Positions 37,401 through 44,827 of a DNA stretch of 64,000 bases are shown here, in pieces. Under the pieces are notes generated by a model, which did no database searches, had not been told where the DNA came from, and saw nothing but the letters and a program-made list of their open reading frames with translations. Every line of letters starts with the position of its first letter. The first letter of the stretch is position 1. The translations under genes were made by a program, and so were the position numbers. Origin of the DNA: an uncultured Colwellia sp. (GTDB lineage Bacteria > Pseudomonadota > Gammaproteobacteria > Enterobacterales > Alteromonadaceae); the NCBI GenBank assembly GCA_913058395.1, contig CAJXQI010000001.1, forward strand, positions 248,001 through 312,000, read 5' to 3'.

Positions 37401-38105
37401 AAGTGGGTTTCTGAAGTAAAAACTAAACTAGAAAATGGTTTAGAAGACACACTGCAAACAATTGAAATTCAATGTCGAGGAATTGAAAAATTACCAGACA
37501 CAGGTATTCCAGGCGACCTTAAAAGTGACTTGGCTGAAGTGTTAACTCAGCTTAAGCAACGACTTAACCAAGAAGACTTCTATCAACACCAGGCAGATCT
37601 CTCAACTACCTTAAGTGAAATTGAGGGTAGTGTTGTTGATGCGGCTAAACAGATGAATTTGGATGTTGCTGATAGTTTGAAAAATGCTCAAGAGGAGTTA
37701 CCGCGTAGTCCTGGTTGGGAAGAGCTAAATGCTGACGAACGTAATGCATTGCTTGGTCAATTAGAAAAATTCAGTGGTGAAGTTGTAGTAAGTCTTGAAG
37801 GGATGCAAACCTTACTAAATAACGATTATGGTATCAGCACAACATTACGTAATTTGCAGCGTTCAGTTAAAGAAACGGCAGAGCAAAGACGTTTACAGCG
37901 TGAAAAAGAAAAAGCTGAAAAGTTAGTAAAAGAAAAAGAAGCAGGAACATATCAACCAAAGGTATTAACACGTAAGCAATCATTACCTAGCAAATTAACT
38001 TCTGCTAAAGACATAGATATAGTCATCACGGAATTACAACAGTTAAAAATAGATATCCAAGAATACGATGTATTGGATATTACTTTTGAAGTTTCCAATA
38101 AATAA
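34449..38105 (+). CDS. brxC: BREX P-loop ATPase BrxC
   Basis: The 1218-residue protein begins MEIKQLFDPSKGIERAIEKV and has Walker A GFYGSGKSSFTKYLG (about 74-88) and Walker B-like IIFVVDEVGQYVG (about 258-270). Long helical and coiled-coil regions follow to the C-terminus (AEQRRLQREKEKAEKLVKEKE). It matches the usual 1200-residue BrxC/PglY ATPase that assembles with PglZ and BrxB. It starts 32 bp after brxB. Confidence 0.93.
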   Translation: MEIKQLFDPSKGIERAIEKVISYGADAEKRLKSEISEYVATDSIEEHFEDLLSKMQLAMEQGGENEVGVWVSGFYGSGKSSFTKYLGLAFDDSITVDERPFIDHLKDRLNKNTTKSLLNTVAKRFPAAVIMLDLASEQVAGATMEDVATVLYYKVLQWAGYSRNLKVAAFERKLQKDGRYDEFLEMFKEFTEGEEWKDLQNDELIVDGLIPSIAHEMYPQLFRTDTAFSTEASDIIRFENDRVSEMIDIARQHSGREHIIFVVDEVGQYVGSRNNLILNLDGLAKNLKNIGDGKVWLIGTAQQTLTEDNERAALNSAELYKLKDRFPIQINLESSDIKEICYRRLLGKSPTGVEALNKQFDNHGQALRHATKLEDARVYEADFDKEGFTNLYPFLPAHFEVLLTLLGQLAKSTGGIGLRSAIKVIQDILVEGVNGKPITEQQVGWLANTVTLYDALEKDIKRAFPTKHQAVGKVQSSNYYDSPLHIDIAKTVAVLEILTNLPVTRRNTLALMQSHIGQIQDEAAFNAAVDDLINEGNIPFSEQDGYLGFISEKLTEIQRARNEIALKTVDLRRILSESVKNTLTPLPKVQVEGSLSVETGLKLQNTNGIPSGMAGERNSVQTQIDFVEPYNYDTALADLVSDSRERANQNTIYLLGRKSPEVDELVANIYRCEEIARRHRNEADKEVKDYCNAELDRAQGKLIPELQRILKRALQGGSFVFRGANTAVDTFSQELLEANKKHLKDVADSVYERYNEAPVRAQTILAEKFLKAGLSGATSETDPLSLVIKDTSGNFKIDENHKGLVSIRDYIERNGTVEGKKICEDFSRPKFGWAQDTTRYMLAAMLSAGEIKLKVAGRELTSVGQQAIDAFKTNKSFANVGISLRDDKPSIEMCARAAERLSEVIGDGNMIVPLEDDISKAAQKHLPVFLQQFGALGEKLKRLKVPGESRVTTLQQTLRDILYNDCSDATQRLGAEDSSVYSSLKWVSEVKTKLENGLEDTLQTIEIQCRGIEKLPDTGIPGDLKSDLAEVLTQLKQRLNQEDFYQHQADLSTTLSEIEGSVVDAAKQMNLDVADSLKNAQEELPRSPGWEELNADERNALLGQLEKFSGEVVVSLEGMQTLLNNDYGISTTLRNLQRSVKETAEQRRLQREKEKAEKLVKEKEAGTYQPKVLTRKQSLPSKLTSAKDIDIVITELQQLKIDIQEYDVLDITFEVSNK

Positions 38106-38119
38106 AGGCGATATGAAAG

Positions 38120-41100
38120 ATGGCATTTGATCAATCAACACGAAATCGCCTGCAAAAATTTGTAAGTGACGCTAGAAAGCTATTAAGTGAAGAGTTTACA
38201 AAACAATTGCAAAATACCTACGGTTTAGATCCTAATACAGGTGTAGTTGCTAGCTTAGATGAGTTACCTGGCTTAAGTCCAAGTCAGAGTCAAACTGCGA
38301 CATTATTGCGTGATACCTTAGATCACTATTTGGCAGCTAGTCATAAATCAGCACCGTATCAAGATAAGTCGCTAGTTATCGCTACACTTGACCGTATTGT
38401 TCGTGAACAAGCTTTTACGGTATTAAATCGATTAGCAGCGCTGCGCATGGCAGAGTCTCGAAACTTTGTAATGGAGTCAATTAGTCAAGGGTATCAATCA
38501 AAAGGTTTCCAACTTTATCAACGTATTGCTGGTAGTAGCTTAGGTGAAACTGGTCAAGCCTATCAGGTATATCTTTTTAGTATGTTTGATGAGCTTAGTT
38601 TAGATTTGGCGGTTTTATTTGATCGTTATTCAAGTCAAGGTCGTTTATTTCCTAATGAATCAATGTTTATTGAGCTGTTAGAGTTAATTAATGATACTGA
38701 ACTTGAACAACTTTGGGGAGAAGATGAAACTATAGGTTGGATATATCAATTTTGGAATGGTAGAGATGAAATTGATAAAATGAGATCAGCCTCTAGAGCT
38801 CCAAGAAGCTCTAGGGAAATGGCTGTTCGCAATCAATTTTTTACACCAAGGTATGTAGTTGAATTTTTGACGGATAATACATTAGGTCGAATTTGGTATG
38901 AAATGACCAAAGGTCAAACTGATTTGGTGAATAATTGTGATTTTCTAGTTCGTCGCCCTAATGAAGAATTTCTCGCTTCAGGCATAGCGTTACCACTTAC
39001 AGAGACTGAACATGAAAAGAGCTTAAGTCAGAGAGAACTGTTACAGCAAAACGTTTTTATCAAACATAGACCATTAAAAGACCCTCGAGATATAAAAATG
39101 CTAGACCCAGCTTGTGGCTCAATGCATTTTGGTCTTTATGCTTTCGATTTATTTGAAAAAATTTATCAAGAAGCATGGGAGCTAGAAGCGTCTAATAGTC
39201 TCGGGAGTTTTGTAAGAGAAAGCGTTAATGGTGAAATGCGAAAAGCCCTACATCAAGATTACGAAAATAAAGAACTGTTTTTAGCTGATATTCCTCGATT
39301 GATTATTGAAAATAATATTCACGGGGTTGATATTGACCCCCGGGCAGCTCAAGTAGCTGGTTTGTCGCTTTGGCTTCGTGCACATAAATCATGGGCGGAT
39401 AATGGTATTAAGCCTGCTCAACGAGCACAAATTAGTCGTTCAAATATAGTTTGCGCAGAGCCGATGCCTGGTGAATCAGGAATGTTAAGTGAGTTTACTA
39501 GCCAGATTCAACCTCCAGTATTAGGGAGCTTAGTAGAAACTGTTTTTAATAAAATGCAATTAGCGGGCGAAGCCGGTTCATTGCTTAAAATTGAACAAGA
39601 AATACAAACTGCAATACATAAAGCCAGAGCGGAATATATAAAAAATGAGCAATGGCAAAAGGGTGATTTGACACTAATTCAGGGGACAGAAGAAAGTGTT
39701 GATGAGCAGTTTTGGCTAAATGTTGAAAGTAGTATATTGGCGGAGCTTGAAAATTACGCTGAGAAGGCCTTAAATAAAGGCTCGATTCAAAGGCGATTAT
39801 TTGCTTCTGATGCAGCTAAAGGGTTTGCTTTTATTGATTTATGCCGAAAGAGGTTTGACGTTGTTGTCATGAACCCACCATTTGGAGATTCTAGTAGGGA
39901 TACCAAAAAATATATTGATAATGTTTATTCTAAATCTAAATCGAATCTTCTAGCTTGCTTCATTGAAAGAGGCATAGAGATGGGAGTAGAAGGAGCCAAG
40001 ATAGGAACGTTAGTGAGTCGTACTGGCTATTACTTGTCAACTTTATCAGGGTTTAGAAAGCATATTCTTGAAAATTCACAGATAGACTGCCATGTCGATT
40101 TGGGATCTAAAGTTCTAGATGCAATGGTAGAAGTTGCAAGTAGTGTTTTCAGTAAAGGTAAAAATAGTGATTCACCGTCGCCATTTATTAGACTACTTGT
40201 AAAAAAAGAAAAAGAAGAGCTTCTTCATCGTGAAGTGAATAGCTTGTCTGATGGCTCTATATCAGGCTGTACATTCATGGTTCCACAGAGCCAATTTGAA
40301 GTTATTGACAGTGCACCATTTATATATTGGATACCAATTAAAGTAGCTAAAAAAATAGCGAAACATGAACCTATTGAACCTAGTAAGGCTGAAATTAGAG
40401 TTGGACTTCAAACTGGTACCGATTTCAGGTTTTTGCGTCTATGGTGGGAAGTACCTTCAGAAAAAATTATGGTGCCTGACGAATCATTAGCTGCACAGGA
40501 ATGTAGAGATGAATGCTTGGAGAAAGTTAATAGTGATGGATCTTGGTGTTACTACTCAAAGATTGACAAGGCATCAGCATTAGCTGCACCTATACATTTA
40601 CTTGTAAAATGGGGGCGGGATGGTAGAGAAATAAAGTCTTATCATGAAGGCAATGGCCACTCTGCTTCGAAGTATGTAATGAGTGAAAGCTTATATTTCA
40701 AACCTGGCTTCAGTTATATGTTAAGAAGTTCCAGATTAGTGCCATACGTTGTTCCTAGAGGAGTAATACCTGCAGCAGGTAGATCACAGATCTACCCTAG
40801 TCAAGGCTTCGAAAATGATGTACTTATTATTGTTTCATCCAACGTCGCAAGTTCAGTTGCAAGGTTTAAAGGGGAAAATTTTGGACAGCCTAAATTTCAA
40901 AACTCCATGGTTGCTTCTATCCCATATAGCGATATAGATGAAGTAGATCTAGAAAAGATTCGAAATAAAGTTAATGAAAAGTTTGTAATCTCGGAGAGTC
41001 AATTTCAACAAGATGAGACTGCAATTCAATTTAATGGTTTTCTTCCTAAACAGGAGGGGGGGGAGGTTAAACTGGATCGTAGTTCTCTTTTGGGAAAAGA

Positions 41101-42193
41101 CGCTGAAATTGCCATCGCTAAGTCTTACGGGTTAGATGAGAGTGAATTATCACTATTAGAGTTAGATATGATGGAAAGCATCAACTCTCCCAAATGGATG
41201 TCTGAAAGTAAGAAGGAGCCTGATTTATCTAGTAAAGATACTAGTTACTCTGAAAATTTATTATCCTGGGCAATTGGTGTCGCTATGGGGCGATTTGACA
41301 TTAATAGCTTCCATAATCTTAAGAAACAAACGTTTGTCGACGATCCTTTTAGGCCTATTCCATCAAAAAGTCCTGCCATGCTAGCTGTAGATAAACCGAA
41401 GTTTCATAAGTTTGATGGCATTTTAGTTGAAGATCCTGCACATAAACACGATATAGTATCTCTGATAAACGATGTATTGAGTGCTATAGATGAAAATTGT
41501 GATTTTGATATAAATAAATGGCTTAAAACAAGTTTTTTTAAAACACATTTAAGAGAATATTCAAAAAGTAGAAGGCAAGCACCTATATATTGGCCACTTC
41601 AAACAGTTAGCGGCTCTTATCGTTTGTGGCTATATTATCCCGAATTATCTAATCAGACGCTATATTCATGCATTAATGACTTTGTAGAACCTAAGCTCCT
41701 GCAAACCACAGATGAATTATCTCAATTAAGGCAGAAGCAAAATAGAACTCCAGATGAAGATAAGGACTTTTCTTCTCTAGTTGCTTTTGAAATAGAGCTA
41801 AAAGATTTGAGAGATGAACTTCTTTTAATAGCGCAATATTGGAAACCTAATCTTAATGACGGGGTTCAAATAACAGCTGCACCACTTTGGAGTCTTTTTC
41901 AACATAAACCTTGGCAAAACAAGTTGAAGAAAACTTGGCAAGAACTTGATAAAGAGAAATATGATTGGTCGCATATGGCATTTAATGTATGGCCAGAACG
42001 AGTCTTAAAAAAATGTCATCAAGATCGTAGTTTTTCTGTTGCTCATGGCGTCGAAAATGATTTATGGCATGAAGTTGAAGTACCAGCCAATCGTGGTAAG
42101 GGTACTAAGTTGGAGTGGCAACCAAAGAAATTGACACCTCAAGAGTACAGCTCATTTGTACAGAAACAACTTGCTCGTTTGAAGGAGTCTTAA
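38120..42193 (+). CDS. pglX: BREX adenine-specific DNA methyltransferase PglX
   Basis: The 1357-residue product is the N6-adenine methyltransferase that marks host DNA for BREX self-recognition. It has RNQFFTPRYVVEFLTDN, SAM-binding motif I DPACGSMHFGLYAFD (about 328) and catalytic motif IV VVMNPPFGD (about 582-590). The C-terminal half is the target-recognition region. It is longer than many type 1 PglX. Within codons 979-982 lies an uninterrupted run of eight G, currently in frame. The start is chosen at the ATG 9 bases after AAAGGCG. The 108 bp after its stop hold no convincing gene. Confidence 0.93.
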   Translation: MAFDQSTRNRLQKFVSDARKLLSEEFTKQLQNTYGLDPNTGVVASLDELPGLSPSQSQTATLLRDTLDHYLAASHKSAPYQDKSLVIATLDRIVREQAFTVLNRLAALRMAESRNFVMESISQGYQSKGFQLYQRIAGSSLGETGQAYQVYLFSMFDELSLDLAVLFDRYSSQGRLFPNESMFIELLELINDTELEQLWGEDETIGWIYQFWNGRDEIDKMRSASRAPRSSREMAVRNQFFTPRYVVEFLTDNTLGRIWYEMTKGQTDLVNNCDFLVRRPNEEFLASGIALPLTETEHEKSLSQRELLQQNVFIKHRPLKDPRDIKMLDPACGSMHFGLYAFDLFEKIYQEAWELEASNSLGSFVRESVNGEMRKALHQDYENKELFLADIPRLIIENNIHGVDIDPRAAQVAGLSLWLRAHKSWADNGIKPAQRAQISRSNIVCAEPMPGESGMLSEFTSQIQPPVLGSLVETVFNKMQLAGEAGSLLKIEQEIQTAIHKARAEYIKNEQWQKGDLTLIQGTEESVDEQFWLNVESSILAELENYAEKALNKGSIQRRLFASDAAKGFAFIDLCRKRFDVVVMNPPFGDSSRDTKKYIDNVYSKSKSNLLACFIERGIEMGVEGAKIGTLVSRTGYYLSTLSGFRKHILENSQIDCHVDLGSKVLDAMVEVASSVFSKGKNSDSPSPFIRLLVKKEKEELLHREVNSLSDGSISGCTFMVPQSQFEVIDSAPFIYWIPIKVAKKIAKHEPIEPSKAEIRVGLQTGTDFRFLRLWWEVPSEKIMVPDESLAAQECRDECLEKVNSDGSWCYYSKIDKASALAAPIHLLVKWGRDGREIKSYHEGNGHSASKYVMSESLYFKPGFSYMLRSSRLVPYVVPRGVIPAAGRSQIYPSQGFENDVLIIVSSNVASSVARFKGENFGQPKFQNSMVASIPYSDIDEVDLEKIRNKVNEKFVISESQFQQDETAIQFNGFLPKQEGGEVKLDRSSLLGKDAEIAIAKSYGLDESELSLLELDMMESINSPKWMSESKKEPDLSSKDTSYSENLLSWAIGVAMGRFDINSFHNLKKQTFVDDPFRPIPSKSPAMLAVDKPKFHKFDGILVEDPAHKHDIVSLINDVLSAIDENCDFDINKWLKTSFFKTHLREYSKSRRQAPIYWPLQTVSGSYRLWLYYPELSNQTLYSCINDFVEPKLLQTTDELSQLRQKQNRTPDEDKDFSSLVAFEIELKDLRDELLLIAQYWKPNLNDGVQITAAPLWSLFQHKPWQNKLKKTWQELDKEKYDWSHMAFNVWPERVLKKCHQDRSFSVAHGVENDLWHEVEVPANRGKGTKLEWQPKKLTPQEYSSFVQKQLARLKES
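41056..41063 (+). repeat. G8 homopolymer within pglX
   Basis: Eight consecutive G in an AT-rich gene encode part of QEGGEV. Gain or loss of one base would truncate PglX about 980 residues in. pglX genes are known to phase-vary in several BREX loci. Confidence 0.9.
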
Positions 42194-42301
42194 ATGAATT
42201 TTCAGCATTTGAGTCTTATTCGTTTCATCAATACTACCGCTATAAAAAAGCCAGGGAACCAGGTGTAATCACAAATATGTGGTTTATGGATTAATAAAAC
42301 T

Positions 42302-44824
42302 ATGCAAATACAAGAATATATAATTAACAAGGTATTTAAACCTAGGCTTAAGCAAAGGGTACTGGTTGTTTATGATGAGAAGCATCAATACCGAAAGCTA
42401 TGCTTGGAATTAGCTTCAGAAGAAGTAACTGTTGTTGACGCATCTGAGTCGAGTATTACCAGTAGGGAGCAAGCACTCAAATGTTTAGCAGGCTTTGGAC
42501 AAGGCGGAAGTAAACTGCTGGTTTACATTCCTAAAGCAGCTCCTTTAACAGATGAAGATAAGCAACAAGACCCATTTAGCTTGTACGCTGCCAGTGGTGA
42601 ATTTTTTCCTCAAGGTGATGGTGATAGTTACTTAAGCTTATGCTTGAAAGCCAAACCTGATCATCAAACACAAATTCGTCAAGCATTTGAGCAAGATGAT
42701 AAGCCAAGCTTTGATGTGATTAATGGTATTGGTGGTGGATTGCAGTGGCCTGCACTTCGCGCATTGTTAAAAGTAGAATCGTCTCCCGAAATTATTAGAG
42801 CACTGATGGTTCCAGAGTCTGAGCAGTTAGCAGCACTTGAGTATAATTTTGCTTGGATAAGTGAAGTTAAAGAATTGTTTCAACAAGTACTTGGTTTTAC
42901 GTTAACCACTCGTGGCCAAAAGTGGAAATCCGTTAGTGATGAGCTTTGGCGATTTATATTGTTTAGCGAGTTTGTTTTTGATTTACCTGAAGCCTTACCT
43001 GACTCCCTTTCTGGTGTACCGAAAGCCAAACACGCAGCACAACCAATAATTGAAGATATTTGTGACGGGCTTCGTCAAGATTTAAGAACACAAGAAATAT
43101 ATATTCAACAAGCTGAAGTTATTGAAAGTGAGAAAGACGGCCTTAACTTAGTTAATTATTGCTCAAACATCATTAATTTAGGTATACGAGATACCTTTCC
43201 ATTTGAAGAGCGAACTTTTCTAAATGCAGCAATTAAAAATGTAGAAGATGACGACTTTGATAGCCTAACAGAGATACTCTCAAGACATACCAATTCTGTT
43301 TGGACAAATAGAGGTGAAAACCAAACTCAGTGGGATTTAGTATCAGCAGCAAAGAATTTAATTGTATCTTGTACAGATTTACTAAGAGAGCTACCGGGAA
43401 ACTGTGGCAGTCAGGATGCGCTAGTTGAGTTCTACCTAACTCACTTGAGAGAAGCGGACAGGTTACAACGTGAGTTTGAACAAGCTGTTACGGATTACTG
43501 GGATGAGAACAGCTTACTTAAATCAGTAATAGATAAAGCTCGAAATCAATATTGGAAATTAGCCGAAAAAGTACAAACCTTATTTACCAAACAGCTTTCA
43601 ACTCATGGTTGGCCACCACAGGGAAGAACCAATAACTCAAATGTGTTTGATGAATTTGTAGCACCTAAGCTTAGCCAGAGTGGGCAGAGAGTTGCGTACT
43701 TAATGGTTGATGCTCTGCGCTACGAGTTAGGGTTAGAGCTTGAGAAGCAGCTTAAAGATGACTTTGAAATTACTCTAAAACCAGCATTCTCTTGTCTGCC
43801 GAGTATAACCTTAGTAGGTATGGCTAGCTTGTTGCCTGGTGCCAGAGAACAATTAGAGTTAAAAAATAAAGATGATAAATTGGTACCTGTTTTAAATGGG
43901 CAAACAGTTGCAACAGTTGACCAGCGTATGGCTATTTTCGAGAACCGATATGGTAGTCGTTTTGCAGAAATGGCCGTTGATCGTTTTGTCGATAATGCTC
44001 ATGTTTTTGATTCAAATGTAGAGCTTGCTGTTTTACGCAGTGTAGAAATAGATACACAATTCGAAAATACACCTAAAACAGCTCCAAGTGTTATCTTACG
44101 GGAACTAAAAAACCTTCGTGTTGCTATTAGTATGCTTCAAAAACAAGGTTTCAATCAGGTTGTGATTGCAACAGATCATGGCTTCTTTATGAATAGACAA
44201 GCAGGTGCTGGCGATGATTGCCCTAAGCCTGCAGGCAATTGGTATTTAACCCATGAACGGATTGCGTTAGGCAGTGGCAACGCTAATGAACACCATTTTG
44301 TTATACCTGCTGATCAGCTTGGCATTAAAGGTGATTATAGCTCTGTGGCAGGACCTAAGACCATGGCTGCATACCGTAAAGGTAAGCTTTACTTTCATGG
44401 GGGGGCATCACTGCAAGAATGTGTAGTTCCAGTAATGGAATTGAAGCTTAAGCCTCAAGCGCAACCTTCTGTGCAAAGTGAAGTTATTTCTCTTAGCTAT
44501 AAAAAAGGCGCTACGTCGATAACATCTCGTCGCCCAATAGTGGAAGTTTCCGTTAGTTCAGATGACATGTTTAGTGAAGAAAAGAGTTTCGAGATTTTGC
44601 TAGAAGCTCAAAAGTTTCGTTCAACTGAAGTTGTTGGTGAAGCAAAGATTGGTGGCCCGGTTAATGCGGCTACTAGAACAATTACCCTACAACCAGGCGA
44701 TAGCCAGAAAGTGACGATAATTATGGATGATGACTTCAACGGTAGTTTTGTGATTAAAGCACTTAACCCTAATACATTAGCAGAACACGCTAAATTGAAA
44801 CTTAAAACAGACTATGTGGTGTAA
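42302..44824 (+). CDS. pglZ: BREX alkaline-phosphatase-superfamily protein PglZ
   Basis: The 840-residue product has the PglZ domain: VAYLMVDALRYELGLELEKQL (metal-binding Asp, about 468), CLPSITLVGMASLLPG (possible Thr nucleophile) and VVIATDHGFFMNRQAG (about 620, metal Asp and His). The N-terminus (KQRVLVVYDEKHQYRKLC) matches type 1 PglZ. It is the proposed hub of the BREX complex. A G7 run lies at 44,399-44,405 in the FHGGASLQE codons. It ends 3 bp before brxL. Confidence 0.93.
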   Translation: MQIQEYIINKVFKPRLKQRVLVVYDEKHQYRKLCLELASEEVTVVDASESSITSREQALKCLAGFGQGGSKLLVYIPKAAPLTDEDKQQDPFSLYAASGEFFPQGDGDSYLSLCLKAKPDHQTQIRQAFEQDDKPSFDVINGIGGGLQWPALRALLKVESSPEIIRALMVPESEQLAALEYNFAWISEVKELFQQVLGFTLTTRGQKWKSVSDELWRFILFSEFVFDLPEALPDSLSGVPKAKHAAQPIIEDICDGLRQDLRTQEIYIQQAEVIESEKDGLNLVNYCSNIINLGIRDTFPFEERTFLNAAIKNVEDDDFDSLTEILSRHTNSVWTNRGENQTQWDLVSAAKNLIVSCTDLLRELPGNCGSQDALVEFYLTHLREADRLQREFEQAVTDYWDENSLLKSVIDKARNQYWKLAEKVQTLFTKQLSTHGWPPQGRTNNSNVFDEFVAPKLSQSGQRVAYLMVDALRYELGLELEKQLKDDFEITLKPAFSCLPSITLVGMASLLPGAREQLELKNKDDKLVPVLNGQTVATVDQRMAIFENRYGSRFAEMAVDRFVDNAHVFDSNVELAVLRSVEIDTQFENTPKTAPSVILRELKNLRVAISMLQKQGFNQVVIATDHGFFMNRQAGAGDDCPKPAGNWYLTHERIALGSGNANEHHFVIPADQLGIKGDYSSVAGPKTMAAYRKGKLYFHGGASLQECVVPVMELKLKPQAQPSVQSEVISLSYKKGATSITSRRPIVEVSVSSDDMFSEEKSFEILLEAQKFRSTEVVGEAKIGGPVNAATRTITLQPGDSQKVTIIMDDDFNGSFVIKALNPNTLAEHAKLKLKTDYVV

Positions 44825-44827
44825 TTT

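Noticed and set aside
42194-42268. 24-codon frame between pglX and pglZ (MNFQHLSLIRF...)
   Set aside because: It has no ribosome-binding site of its own, is very short and has no recognisable feature; treated as intergenic.
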